From the IMG/VR virus record IMGVR_UViG_3300009408_000004, positions 1-62,755 of that record: 62,755 bases of DNA. One strand, 5' to 3'. Under the pieces are notes generated by a model, which saw nothing but the letters and a program-made list of their open reading frames with translations, had not been told where the DNA came from and ran no database searches. A program made the position numbers and the translations under genes. The first letter of the stretch is position 1, and each line of letters opens with the position of its first letter. Below, piece by piece: positions 9,093-18,300 of the stretch. Source of the DNA: a virus.

Positions 9093-9914
9093 TTACTGAG
9101 TGGGTGAGAGAATGGCGATCGATGCCGTGATAGCGATATCGCCCGTCGTGTATCCAGCTTGCGTTGGGACACGTAGCCGGAACTGCGCATCCACTGAGGT
9201 TTGGCTAGACACGCACATGTTGCCAAGGGTGCCAGCTGCCAGCTTGCCTCCAACTGGCCAGATATCCATGTAGTCAGCCCACGAGGTGCCATCTGGAGAG
9301 TCTTGAACTCGGATCTCCAACGCAGCGTCGGCGGTGTTGGTGGTGACGTGAGCGACACACACTGCGCCGCTTGTCTGGGCATCAGCTTCGCCAGTATCCA
9401 CCCCAGTGGAAGTGATGTTGCCAGCGGCCAGCCCAGCTAGCGCCATAGTGCCAGTGTGAATGAGATAGCCGCTCAAAGGAGCGCCAGCCTGCATGGCTCC
9501 TGAGTCACTGGAGCCGTCCAAAGCCAGCGAGACTTTCACGACATCAGCAACCGGGGAGCTGATGTCGTAGTTCTTGACTCGCCCCTGCATGATCTTGACT
9601 CGCTCGCCTGTAGCTGCCAGCCCCTTGGGAGCAATGGTCACCGCTGAGTCAGCTGTAGCAGACACCAGAGATGAGAACAGCCCATCAGCGGTCTGCGTGC
9701 CAGCGCCAGTGTCAATATCAGTGTCACCCTCGAATAGCCCATCGACATTGATCGAGCCAGAGCGCAGCCCAGCCAAAAAGGTCTTGCTGGTGTTGGTAAA
9801 CACTGTCGTTTCGGCCGGGTCCATGGTCGTGGTGATCTGTGCCTGACTGAGTACAGTGCTCAAGTCATAGTCATCCACGAGTACTTTGGCACCTTTGCCA
9901 TGCAGGAATGCCAT
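9093..9914 (-). CDS. Tail tube paralog with extra C-terminal domain
   Basis: The 273-residue protein shares its N-terminal pattern with the next gene: FLHGKGAKVLVDD at the start and KTFLAGLRSGSINVDG around residue 45. After residue 150 it carries an added beta-rich domain (GTMALAGLAAGNITSTG onwards) that the short paralog lacks. It may be the tube protein with a surface-exposed decorating domain, or a minor tube or terminator-proximal subunit. Its start ATG at 9914 overlaps the previous gene's stop. Confidence 0.7.
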   Translation of the reverse strand: MAFLHGKGAKVLVDDYDLSTVLSQAQITTTMDPAETTVFTNTSKTFLAGLRSGSINVDGLFEGDTDIDTGAGTQTADGLFSSLVSATADSAVTIAPKGLAATGERVKIMQGRVKNYDISSPVADVVKVSLALDGSSDSGAMQAGAPLSGYLIHTGTMALAGLAAGNITSTGVDTGEADAQTSGAVCVAHVTTNTADAALEIRVQDSPDGTSWADYMDIWPVGGKLAAGTLGNMCVSSQTSVDAQFRLRVPTQAGYTTGDIAITASIAILSPTQ

Positions 9915-10123
9915 CAGTTTACCTCCTCAATAATGCCTCTTGGCAGCCATGCGGCAACAGCCTTGCCCGGTATCGGGCAGGTGATTTCATCGCCCGGCTC
10001 GAAGCGCACTTCACCTTCGGGGGTGAGCAGATTCACACCACGGCAAGCTCGGTAGCGTTTCTTGGCAGGGCGCTTCGCCGCTAGCTGCTTGGCTGGTGCT
10101 GAGCTGCTCTGTTGTGCTGCCAT
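9914..10123 (-). CDS. Small basic virion-region protein, unknown
   Basis: A 69-residue protein with a basic, Ala/Lys-rich N-terminal half and a C-terminal half reading EGEVRFEPGDEITCPIPGKA, which resembles the short SH3-like proteins found between tail terminator and tail tube genes of actinophages. I chose ATG at 10123 because the longer frame starts in the upstream gap without a ribosome binding site; an AAGGA lies about 10 nt upstream of 10123. Its stop overlaps the start of the next tail gene. Function unknown. Confidence 0.6.
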   Translation of the reverse strand: MAAQQSSSAPAKQLAAKRPAKKRYRACRGVNLLTPEGEVRFEPGDEITCPIPGKAVAAWLPRGIIEEVN

Positions 10124-10236
10124 CAGGGAGAAGTCCTTGGTATGGATACGTGCATACCGCTGGCCAACCCGAGGGGGCACTACTGGCCACGAGCGTCAGT
10201 CAGCGGGGGCACAAGGTCACGGTCGCTGTTAGCACC
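10124..10236. other. Intergenic gap between Com-like gene and tail gene
   Basis: This 113-bp gap contains a short inverted repeat on the minus strand (GTATG...CATAC, 10139-10156) just upstream of the next gene. No convincing promoter was seen. Confidence 0.4.
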
Positions 10237-10446
10237 CTACACAGCCTTTGGTGGAATGTGAAGCATTTCCTCAGCATTTGGTGGTATGTCACCTTGCTTA
10301 GTTACTGCTTTGCATCTACTGCACTTGGCACGCCATGGCCGAGTACAATACTCAATCAGTAGCTTGTTGCACCGCCAACAGCGTGGCCTCACATCCCCAA
10401 GCGGAGCCTCCCCGTAAGCCGACACGTAATCAGCCGTCCCAGCCAT
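10237..10446 (-). CDS. Com-like small zinc-ribbon protein
   Basis: The 69-residue protein has two CxxC knuckles, RCWRCNKLL and KCSRCKAVT, spaced about 15 residues apart, the pattern of the phage Mu Com family. Mu Com is an RNA-binding regulator of mom translation; relatives with unknown targets occur among tail genes of many phages. ATG at 10446 is 4 nt after the stop of the tail terminator gene and is preferred to the longer upstream GTG/ATG frame. No mom-like modification gene was recognised here, so the target is unknown. Confidence 0.65.
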   Translation of the reverse strand: MAGTADYVSAYGEAPLGDVRPRCWRCNKLLIEYCTRPWRAKCSRCKAVTKQGDIPPNAEEMLHIPPKAV

Positions 10447-10450
10447 GCAG

Positions 10451-10849
10451 CTAGGCTCCCGGAGCCTTGTATGTCTCAAAGTTCATTGTGAACATCAGAC
10501 GGGTGTTGGTGTCCCTCGTGAAAAACACAGGGGAGTCAATGGCGTGCAAGCGAAGGTACAGCACTCCGCTAAGAGACACATTCTCGACCTTGCTTAGTGC
10601 TGTCCAGATGTCTTGTGCCAACGACTTGCCAGTGGCATAAGCAGTATGGCGTACATGCACTTGCAACCGCGGTGACTCAAGCGTTGCCGAGCCATCGCCG
10701 CCTAGCATAAACACTGGCGGCGACGAGGCGCTCTCGTACATGGCAACACACACATCTGGTGACTCAGGCATCAGCCCCAGAAACAGGTTGGTGCCAAGTG
10801 CCAGTGATGGCATTTCGCCCACGAGGTAGGTCCCGATCTCAGGCAGCAT
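10451..10849 (-). CDS. Tail terminator protein candidate
   Basis: The 132-residue protein lies between the neck protein and the tail tube genes. Its sequence (LPEIGTYLVGEM at the start, then RLQVHVRHTAYATGKSLAQ and ending FTMNFETYK) matches the general pattern of siphophage tail terminators of the gpU and minor-capsid type, which cap the tube and join it to the head. The ATG at 10849 overlaps the upstream stop as TGATG, so this start is preferred to the GTG just before it. Confidence 0.72.
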   Translation of the reverse strand: MLPEIGTYLVGEMPSLALGTNLFLGLMPESPDVCVAMYESASSPPVFMLGGDGSATLESPRLQVHVRHTAYATGKSLAQDIWTALSKVENVSLSGVLYLRLHAIDSPVFFTRDTNTRLMFTMNFETYKAPGA

Positions 10850-11343
10850 CACTCACCGCCATAGTCCTGCCGGAAAGCTCGCCACGCCTCAGCTGGGATC
10901 TGCTGGCCTGCTGCCACAGAGTTGATAATGGTTCTGAGCCTCGCTGCAAGGTTCCGCATCACCATTGGCCGAGCAGCCTCGAAGGGCTTCTCTAGGTACT
11001 TGTTCTTGCCTTGTCCGACAGTAGGCGGGCGCTCGTGGACAGCTAGAGCGTATGGGGCAGTGTGGTTGCCATAGGCCAGCACCACCCGCACCTTGCCAGC
11101 GCCCATTTGCCCGCTACCCATAAACGGCGGCAGCACAGTCCCAGAGCGTGCCAAATTGCCAGTTACGTAAGGCACAAAGTCGAGCTTGGAAGCCGTCATA
11201 ATCTTCTCAGCCTCGATATACAGGGCCATGGCCACCCCGTGCAAAATGGATGGCCCGGCCAACCCAACCAGCCGGTCAGTGTCTACATTCACTGCCCATT
11301 TGAAGTTGGAGTTAGAAGCTGACTTGCTTGTGAAGCTAGCCAT
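10849..11343 (-). CDS. HK97 gp10-like neck / tail completion protein
   Basis: The 164-residue protein has features of the HK97 gp10-like family: an N-terminal helix around EAEKIMTASKLDFVPYVTG followed by LARSGTV, a conserved NxxAPYALAVHE motif near residue 95, then a basic helical region. These proteins join the head connector to the tail. The start ATG at 11343 overlaps the stop of the 57-residue gene upstream as TGATG. The gene lies between the head-tail stopper and tail terminator, as expected. Confidence 0.78.
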   Translation of the reverse strand: MASFTSKSASNSNFKWAVNVDTDRLVGLAGPSILHGVAMALYIEAEKIMTASKLDFVPYVTGNLARSGTVLPPFMGSGQMGAGKVRVVLAYGNHTAPYALAVHERPPTVGQGKNKYLEKPFEAARPMVMRNLAARLRTIINSVAAGQQIPAEAWRAFRQDYGGE

Positions 11344-11516
11344 CACGGCATCCGATCAAAGCACTCAGCCAGCGTCTGGTCTGTGATGTAGCGAGCCTCC
11401 CCAGACTCATCTGTAGCGACCCAGTGAGGGACTGCCCCACCATAGTGGTGGACCAGCTTCACGACTTCGCCTGAGTCTCGGTCTTTTACATTGAGGCTAT
11501 AGCGGCGTCCGCTCAT
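11343..11516 (-). CDS. 57-residue protein in connector operon, unknown
   Basis: A short gene (MSGRRYSLNVKDRDSGEVV at the N-terminus, ending CFDRMP). It is bracketed on both sides by overlaps: its ATG overlaps the stop of the stopper gene as ATGA, and its TGA overlaps the start of the gp10-like gene as TGATG. That tight packing is the main evidence that it is real. The sequence suggests a small beta-rich domain with a short C-terminal helix. Function unknown; it may be a small neck component. Confidence 0.72.
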   Translation of the reverse strand: MSGRRYSLNVKDRDSGEVVKLVHHYGGAVPHWVATDESGEARYITDQTLAECFDRMP

Positions 11517-11830
11517 GTGAAGGTCACAATCGTATGCTCCAGCCCATCGACGGCCGTGTGGACAGCCACGCTAGAGATGTCAGGGGTCGCTCCGTCCGGC
11601 AGCGTGATGCGGTCTTTGATGGTGATAGCAGTGTCAGCGATGTATGCCCGCATTGGATGGTGCTGCTCGTCGATCTGGTCGCCCTGCTGAAAGCCTGTAT
11701 CCGGCTCGACATAGGCGCTAGCAGTGCGGGTGGTACCAGTAGTGACCTCCCCATAGTCGTTCACAGCGCTGTAGGGGGCAATGGTGACAGTGTGAGGCAT
11801 GAAGCCCGCTAGTTGGTCGTCGAGCGCCAC
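11513..11830 (-). CDS. Head-tail stopper / adaptor protein
   Basis: The 105-residue beta-rich protein contains the pattern GFMPHTVTIAPY near the N-terminus, followed by DRITLPDGATPDISSVAV and an end in HTIVTF. This is the pattern of siphophage head-tail joining proteins of the SPP1 gp16 / HK97 gp7 type, which close the connector after DNA packaging. It follows the gp15-like adaptor gene, the usual order. Confidence 0.75.
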   Translation of the reverse strand: MALDDQLAGFMPHTVTIAPYSAVNDYGEVTTGTTRTASAYVEPDTGFQQGDQIDEQHHPMRAYIADTAITIKDRITLPDGATPDISSVAVHTAVDGLEHTIVTFT

Positions 11831-11839
11831 AGCAGGCTC

Positions 11840-12292
11840 CTAGTACGTTCTTGAAGGGAGGTACTGGCTGTCGTTGACCGGGCCAACCCGTGGGTTGTCG
11901 GTGACGCCCTTCCGGCCAATGATTGGCTCGCGGTCCTCGTTGTCGTCCTGAGTCTGCTTCTGGCTCTTGAGGTAGCCCGAAGCATATGGTGACACTGGGG
12001 TGAGCTGCTCGTTGGTGTCGATGCTCTCAGCCAGCTGGAGATACTGCCGGTACTTGGCCGAGAAGTCGGCTTGTAGGCCACCAATGGACCGGCTCATGTT
12101 GCGGGCAAACATGGCGGCGATAGCACGGCACGATTCAGACGCTGCACGCTGCACCGAGCCATGCTCGTCGATGAAGAATTGGATCTCCTCGTCGAGCAGA
12201 AGCTGGTCGTCGGTGTCAGTGTCACCTATGACAAGGCGCACTTTGTCTTTGTCGGTGGGGAGGCTGACTTCGTATGACCACGTACCGGCCAT
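11840..12292 (-). CDS. Head-tail connector (adaptor, gp15/HK97 gp6 type)
   Basis: The 150-residue protein begins with a beta segment and then DKDKVRLVIGDTDTDDQLL, a hallmark of actinophage head-tail connector proteins, followed by a helix DEEIQFFIDEHGSVQRAA. These adaptors form a ring below the portal. The C-terminal third is polar and probably flexible. It is the first connector gene after the capsid genes and is followed by the stopper. Confidence 0.82.
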   Translation of the reverse strand: MAGTWSYEVSLPTDKDKVRLVIGDTDTDDQLLLDEEIQFFIDEHGSVQRAASESCRAIAAMFARNMSRSIGGLQADFSAKYRQYLQLAESIDTNEQLTPVSPYASGYLKSQKQTQDDNEDREPIIGRKGVTDNPRVGPVNDSQYLPSRTY

Positions 12293-12295
12293 TGG

Positions 12296-12625
12296 CTACC
12301 CCTTCGCTGGCGTCTTTTTGGTTGGCTTCTTGGCTGGCTTGCGCCGAGCTGCTGCCTTGGCGTCTATCGCATCAGCAGGCAGCATCATGCGCTCATACCC
12401 ATCGTCGCACTTCTGCGCAGCAGGGGGCTTCAAGCCGTAGGGCAGCTGGAAGACCATCCGGCGAGCGGCCAGCATGGCTAGCCGGTCAGAACGCCAGCCA
12501 GCTGTGTCGATCACTTCGCCTCGCTCACGAGGCTGCCCACCAAGTGTGCAGCGCTTGAGCACTACGTAGTAGGGTTGCTTGCCTGTGAGGGCTTCGATCA
12601 AGGGGTCGGCCACTGTCATGGACAC
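12296..12625 (-). CDS. Structural-region protein with Lys/Pro-rich tail, unknown
   Basis: The 109-residue protein lies between the putative decoration protein and the connector. Residues 15-60 form a small mixed domain (YYVVLKRCTLGGQPRERGEV) and the last 20 residues are Lys/Pro/Thr-rich and basic. A similar small protein occurs before the connector in many actinophages, but I know no defined role. The end of its basic tail resembles the tail of the 69-residue tail-region protein at 9914. Confidence 0.6.
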   Translation of the reverse strand: MSMTVADPLIEALTGKQPYYVVLKRCTLGGQPRERGEVIDTAGWRSDRLAMLAARRMVFQLPYGLKPPAAQKCDDGYERMMLPADAIDAKAAARRKPAKKPTKKTPAKG

Positions 12626-12658
12626 TTGCTCCTTGGGTTGTTGTCGGGTAGCGAGCTA

Positions 12659-13102
12659 TCAGGCCATCGAAGCAGGCACATAGGTGATATATGCAGTGCC
12701 TGCGAAGCTGCCAATGGTGCCAGTGATTGAGCCAGTCACATACTGCCCAGCAGCACACCTCTGGCCAAGCCGACCATTGGTGCCCTGCCCTGACCCAATC
12801 GAGTTGACCGATGCCGTGGTCTGGCCATCAATGAGCGTGTCAGAGGTGCCAGTGCCATCAGCGTCAATGCCAACGTCGATCGTGGTAGTGGCACCAGACG
12901 CTGTGGTTACAGCGACGATGCACGACAGGATCTCGATAGCCCCGCCTGTGGGGTTGGGCCATGCAAATGCCCCAGCTGCGCCAGTGGCAGCAGTCATGGC
13001 GACAACCTCGGTTGCCGGGGTCAGAGCGCTCACACCGTTGCCGGTCTGAACGAGTGACCCTACAAGGGCCTTGCCTGCGGTGAGCTGATTACCTGCGGTC
13101 AT
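12659..13102 (-). CDS. Putative capsid decoration or minor head protein
   Basis: The 147-residue protein follows the major capsid gene by 19 nt. It is rich in Gly, Ala, Thr and Ser, strongly beta in character and lacks basic residues, as seen in capsid-surface proteins. It contains EILSCIVAVTTASGATTTID and a C-terminal YITYVPASMA. No specific family was recognised. Role inferred from position and composition only. Confidence 0.6.
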   Translation of the reverse strand: MTAGNQLTAGKALVGSLVQTGNGVSALTPATEVVAMTAATGAAGAFAWPNPTGGAIEILSCIVAVTTASGATTTIDVGIDADGTGTSDTLIDGQTTASVNSIGSGQGTNGRLGQRCAAGQYVTGSITGTIGSFAGTAYITYVPASMA

Positions 13103-13121
13103 GGTGACTGCCTTTCAAGGG

Positions 13122-14096
13122 TCAGGCAACAGCGCCGGAGAAGAAGTAGCCAAGATCGGTAGCGACAACCTTGTTGTCCCATGCCATCTGGGCCTCGACT
13201 CGATCGCAGCGCAAGTGCGGCATACGGAAGCGGGTGATACCCACATTCTTGTTCAGCCCATCGCTGACTCCACGCCATGTGAAGCTGTAACCAGCGCTCG
13301 GGGTGAGCAAAGAAGGAGTGGGAGGCACGTAGAAGAGGGCTGCGTTCTTGCCAGCGATGCTGGCGAAGGCGGCAGTGGCACCTTCAACGGCGGTGTTCGT
13401 GACACCCTGTGACACGAGGTAGCGGCTCACCCCGAAGTACTCGGCAATGGTGGAGCTGGAAAGCGGCCCGCCAGCGGTGTACTTCACCCGGTCAATGATG
13501 TCCGGGTGGTTGCGGAGCTGGCGATGCACGTCGTAGCCCACGACCATGGTGTTTGGCAGCATGCCAGTCGTCGAGAGGATGGTGGCCTTGCCAGTCTCCA
13601 CGTCGTCGATTGGGTCCGAAGTCGCATCGTTCCACTGAAGGAACTGAGCGCCAGCGGGAGCCGCTGCCACGCCAGCCATGTCGGTGTCCCAGACACCAGT
13701 TGTGAAGTACTTGCTCATCCAGTCGATCTCCTGACGCAGCAACATGCGCTGAGTCACGAACTGAGTGGCATCACGATCTGGGTTGAGTGGGCTGTCGGCG
13801 TTGGCCCTCGTCTGATCGTCAACATCCTTGTGAAAGGCATAGACGAGAGCCGAGTAGTTGTCTGTCGACAGGTTGTAGCCAGAGCCGACCGATTCGGTGG
13901 AAGGTGCTCGCTGAGCGGCTTCGTCGCGGAACCAATCTTCCTTGGTGTATTTGAAATACTTGTCGCTCTGCTTCTCGACCGGCAGCACGGGGAACACCTG
14001 AGAGGCAACGAAGTTCGCCTGACTCTGGATGTATGCCACCGAGATGTTGGTGAGGATCGCATCAACATGTACGTCACTCTGTGTTGGCTGAGGCAT
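13122..14096 (-). CDS. Major capsid protein (HK97 fold)
   Basis: The 324-residue protein follows the scaffold and decoration genes, the expected place for the major capsid. Features typical of the gpE/HK97-fold family are FVASQVFPVLPVEKQSDKYF near residue 30, a region of the E-loop type (residues 60-100), TMVVGYDVHRQLRNHPDI near residue 205 and the C-terminal FRMPHLRCDRVEAQMAWDN. It forms the icosahedral shell. No delta-domain scaffold is fused to it; a separate scaffold gene lies upstream at 14490. Confidence 0.92.
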   Translation of the reverse strand: MPQPTQSDVHVDAILTNISVAYIQSQANFVASQVFPVLPVEKQSDKYFKYTKEDWFRDEAAQRAPSTESVGSGYNLSTDNYSALVYAFHKDVDDQTRANADSPLNPDRDATQFVTQRMLLRQEIDWMSKYFTTGVWDTDMAGVAAAPAGAQFLQWNDATSDPIDDVETGKATILSTTGMLPNTMVVGYDVHRQLRNHPDIIDRVKYTAGGPLSSSTIAEYFGVSRYLVSQGVTNTAVEGATAAFASIAGKNAALFYVPPTPSLLTPSAGYSFTWRGVSDGLNKNVGITRFRMPHLRCDRVEAQMAWDNKVVATDLGYFFSGAVA

Positions 14097-14110
14097 GGGT
14101 CAGATTCCTT

Positions 14111-14488
14111 TCACGCCTTGATCGTGTGGGCGATGTTCACGAACACGCTGACGATCTCGTCGGCAGCCGAAGCTGCCTCAAGCGCCATGCCACAGACGTG
14201 CTGTGTCGCCACAGCGGCCTGAGCTTGGCCGTCAACAGATGTCGAGAGCTGGGCACCAACGGCGAAGGCTGCATCGGCGCTGATCTTGGTTCTACCAAAG
14301 ACCACCACTTCAGCCGACTGCCCGCTGGTTGGGTTGTTCTGCAACACACCGATCACGTTGTCCGTGATGGCGTTCGCAATGGTGACTGTGTTGGCAGCCG
14401 ACAGCTCCACGAAGCGGTACTGTCCTGCGCTGAGATCAGCACCTGCTACCAGCCCGGTCACCCGTAGCTGACCACCTTCTGTTGCCAT
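14111..14488 (-). CDS. Capsid decoration protein (DUF2190-like)
   Basis: The 125-residue protein begins ATEGGQLRVTGLVAGADL and continues QYRFVELSAANTVTIANA and DNVIGVLQNNPTSGQSA, the recurring pattern of small beta-tulip-like head decoration proteins placed before major capsid genes. I chose ATG at 14488 because GAGAGGAG lies upstream at about 7-12 nt and the longer frame overlaps the scaffold gene. It stabilises the expanded capsid if the assignment is right. Confidence 0.75.
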   Translation of the reverse strand: MATEGGQLRVTGLVAGADLSAGQYRFVELSAANTVTIANAITDNVIGVLQNNPTSGQSAEVVVFGRTKISADAAFAVGAQLSTSVDGQAQAAVATQHVCGMALEAASAADEIVSVFVNIAHTIKA

Positions 14489-14489
14489 T

Positions 14490-15284
14490 TCAGCGCTCCT
14501 CTCGATTGTAAGCGTCGTAGAGCTTGGGGTCTGCCATGACTGCCTTCTCAATGGCCTGCTCACGAGTGAGTGTCGGCTCATTGACAAGTACTGCCTCAGC
14601 AGCTTGGTCGATCTTGGAAATGACGGTGCTGGCTCCAACGCCGGACTTGCCGACCTCTTCGAGCATCTCGCCAGTTGAAATCATGTGGTCAGCCTTGTCG
14701 AGCACCGCTGTGAAGTCAGCGAAGCTGCCTTCGTCAAGGTGGTCGGCTGCCGACTTGAGAATTGAGCCAAGGGCCTCGGCCGTGGCCGGGAGGTGCTCAT
14801 AATCAGTGGCTGCCTTGTCGATGAAGGCACGCTCACGCCTGCGCTCCTGCTCGGCCTTGGCAACCTCTTCAGCTGCATTGGCTCGGGCCTCGGCAGACTT
14901 GAGAAGCTCGACAATGCGAGGGTCAGCTGACTTGAGCAGCTTGCCGACTTCCTTGTCGTCTTCGTCGCCGTCGTCCTCCTTCTCGTCTTTGTCAGCCTCT
15001 TCATCACGGCCAAAGGGAGGCTTGTGATTGGCCTTTTCAAGAGCCTCGAACAGCTCTTCATTGGCCTTCTCCAAAGTCTCGATGTACTCATCCACATCGG
15101 TGCTCATGTTGCCATCCTTACGCATCTCCCTGATGGAGCGCATACGTTTGCCGGTTGCGAGGGCTTTGTGGCCTTCAGCAGTGTCGGCCTTGAAGAGCAC
15201 AACCTTGCTGAGCTGATTTGCTGGGCGTGTAACGAGACTTACCTCGTCATACTCCATGTCTGTCAGCCGGTAGCCATTTGCCAT
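14490..15284 (-). CDS. Scaffold protein with protease-tail-like N-terminus
   Basis: The 264-residue protein is highly charged and helical from residue 60 on, with an acidic stretch of Asp/Glu/Lys at residues 94-112, as expected for a capsid scaffold. Its first 35 residues (DEVSLVTRPANQLSKVVLF) match the motif that usually ends prohead proteases, so the N-terminus looks like a detached protease tail. An internal in-frame ATG at 15107 has a good AAGGA 7-8 nt upstream and would give a shorter scaffold of about 205 residues starting STDVDEYIETLEKANEE, like the nested lambda Nu3. The true protease lies 9 kb upstream in transcription, separated by the effector genes. Confidence 0.75.
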   Translation of the reverse strand: MANGYRLTDMEYDEVSLVTRPANQLSKVVLFKADTAEGHKALATGKRMRSIREMRKDGNMSTDVDEYIETLEKANEELFEALEKANHKPPFGRDEEADKDEKEDDGDEDDKEVGKLLKSADPRIVELLKSAEARANAAEEVAKAEQERRRERAFIDKAATDYEHLPATAEALGSILKSAADHLDEGSFADFTAVLDKADHMISTGEMLEEVGKSGVGASTVISKIDQAAEAVLVNEPTLTREQAIEKAVMADPKLYDAYNREER

Positions 15285-15337
15285 AGCGAACAGACTGGCA
15301 CCCTTTCACTTCAGTTGCAACCACAGCTGGCATATTT

Positions 15338-18300
15338 TCATCTAGAAGCGCTAATGGCATCAGCAAATGCCCTATTAGCAGCAGCACTACCTAGCTGCGA
15401 AACAGCGGCGTACACAACCCCACGTTTGGCCTTCTTGCCCACTACCGAACGGTCCAACCGGCCTTCGTCTTCCAGCCATGGGTAGTACTTACCATCCGGG
15501 CCGGGCTTGTCACGCCTCCACTCCACGAAGGTAGCGAGGTCGAAGAATGCAATCTGGTCAGCTGCTCGGCTCATGTCAGCTGCTTCAGCGCTACTAAACA
15601 TCACAGCAGAAGCATCCAAGTACACCGTATTGGTGTCGGTATCCACCCAGCCACCGAGATGGGCGGCAGGTCGAGCTAGGACCCCAGCATTGTCTTTGAG
15701 GTAGCGCTCGATTAGCTGCGGCCCGTGGTCTTCCCAGTCAGCCATAGAGAACTCTGCCTCAGCACTGTCTGCCACAGCCACTGCGTACCCAGAGTCCCGG
15801 AAGGTCTTGGTCTTGGCGTCAAATGTGGTCCCACCCATGTGGACCAGAGCAGCAAGGTGGCCACTCGACCCCTTCGACTTCTCTGGTAGCCCTACGATCG
15901 AGTGAGCGTTGCCAGCCCGAGTGAAGCGACCAAGCTCGTCGTGGTAAGGGTTGGCTTTGGCCACTTTGGCTTTGTCCAGCTCGGCTCGACTTGGGAGCAG
16001 TGGTGACACAGCATCCACCAACTCAATGGGTACAGGAGGATTACTTGGGCCAGTCTTGATATACGAGTCGTAGCCGTCGCCTCCCATAATGGTGGGATCG
16101 TTTCTGAAGCGTACAATTCGTGCTGGGCCTGTGGATGGGTAGTAGAACATGCCAGTGCTGTCGGCGCTAAACACAGTGCCTTCGTCTGACAAGTTCATGC
16201 TTTGGTCACTCTGAAAGTACCCGCGTTGCTGCGCTTGCTGATACTCAGCCTCAGCCATCATACGATAGACATATTTCCCCGGCCGCTCTGAGCCTTCAAC
16301 ACGCACCATTGCTAGCCCGTACCCAGTTACTAGTTTGCGATCTGACAGTTTTTCACCTTTGGGCAAGTGCTCGATGTCATACAATTGATACCCACCGTTT
16401 GGCCCTGCCTCTCTGTGCGTTTCAGTCTTGCCATCGAGCAAGCGCCCTTTTACGTGCCCACCATTAGGCAGCGTGCGAGTCGGGCCGTAGTTCTCTGGGT
16501 GCGCATCTCGGGGGTTCAAGTCAGCCACAGTGTCTGGGTGCAAGATGTCTTGCCACGCTGCGTAAATTGGGTTCCGCCTGCGGCGCTCACCTTCAGAAGC
16601 AGCATTCCACGGCACGCCACTCTCATCGGCAGTAGCAAACCGACCTAGCTCATCATGGTTGGAATTGAACTTGGCTAGCCTTTGCCTAACACTGTAGGCT
16701 TTGGCTTGCCAGTAAGTGCCAGCGCTTTTGCCCAAATCCAGTGCTTGCTGCTCTTTGTCGGTGCCGTCAAATATCTTGCCATCGCCATCACCGTCACGAG
16801 GTGTTGACTTGCCTGCCACTCGTTGCACCTTCTTGGTCCCGTGCCAAGCGAGTGAACGGTTGTTGCCCCCTTGCTTCAAAAACTCGTCGAAGTCATCGCT
16901 TCCCCATACTCGGTCAGCAATTTCCCGAAGCTCGACTGGGTTGGCAGCATGAGAGACTTCAGCTCTGGTCCACAAGTCATGCGGCTGTGTGCCGCTCTTT
17001 AGCTTGGGGGTAGTCTTGTGGTGGTAGCTAGTGTAGCTAGCCCAAAGCCCCAGCGCATCGTGGTTATTTGAGAAGTCGTAGCCTTGCTTCATCCACGTGT
17101 AAGCGCCGTTCATGTAAGCATTCGATGTAGCGCTAACTTCCATCGTCTTGTAGCCAGCGCGAGCGAACTGGTCTTCCCAATGGCGTACCAGCGAAGACCC
17201 TAGCCCCTTCCGCTGGAACGCTGATTCCAGCGTGAACAGCGACATGTATACAGAGCTGTTGTGCGGCCGCAGCTCACGACTGAAACGGCCAGCATACTCC
17301 TTGTCACCTGTGGTGCCGTCAATCACATGTATTTGCCCCACAACCCGAGTGGCTCCATTGAATGAGCTGTGGCTAGCGTTTGTGACGGAAGCACGCACTA
17401 TGTCACCTTGTGGAGTCACAATGGTGGCGTTGAACAGCTCCATTGCGGCTTGTTCGCTGTTGGCCTGCGTGACCTCGCCAGCCATAATCGTTGGTGCCGA
17501 GCGGTCAACAAGTGTGCCGCCCTTAGTCTCGTAGACGGTCTGTGAGACTAGCTCTAGCCCATCACTCAGCGAGCGCCATTGCTTGGCCGATGCAGCCGAC
17601 TGGGCAGCAGCATGAGCAGCATCATCAAAGTTGAAGTCTGGGCTTCTGACCGTGCTAGCTACCCGATCCCAATTGACAGTGCTTTGCACATCGTGATCGT
17701 CCAGCCCGTAGCCAGTCACGCCAGCATCGGCAGCCAGCTGCTTCATGTCATGCCCTGACAAGTTCTCGTCGCCCCTAACGGCGGCGATTACACTGCGCCA
17801 CTTATGCCGATCATGGCTATTGGTACTGCCAGCATCATCGGCAGCATCCAAAGCGTAGGTAATAGCATTCTCAGCGTAGCTTGGTGGAGAGCTGCTGGTA
17901 AGCCCAGAAGGCGGCTGAACAGTTGAGGAAGCGTCAAGCGCTCTAGCTAGTCTAGCTAGCTGGGCATCAAAGTCAGCCACCTGCACAATTGCTTGGTCAA
18001 GTGAGCCGCTATTACTGTCAAGCTCAGCGTTAGTAGGGGCAAGGCGACCATCTCGGGCATCACTGTTGTCACTCAAGTCAGCGCTATTAATAGCCCTCGC
18101 CCAGCTAGCTAAATATGCCTCTGGTGTGCTGTAACGAGGTGGGCCTCCCCAGTCTCTAGTCTGGGAAGTAATACGAGCTTGCACTTCAGCAGCGTCTAGC
18201 CCGTCTGTCTGCATCAAATAGTCGCTGATGGTGTTGAAATTAGCTTTGGCCTCTACTTCTGCCATACTATCGCTAAAATTGCGATCCATCTTCTCATTAA

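Noticed and set aside
9914-10446. Mom-type DNA modification cassette next to the Com-like gene
   Set aside because: Only the zinc-ribbon gene is present; no mom-like acyltransferase gene lies nearby. The GNAT modules are far away and in polyproteins.
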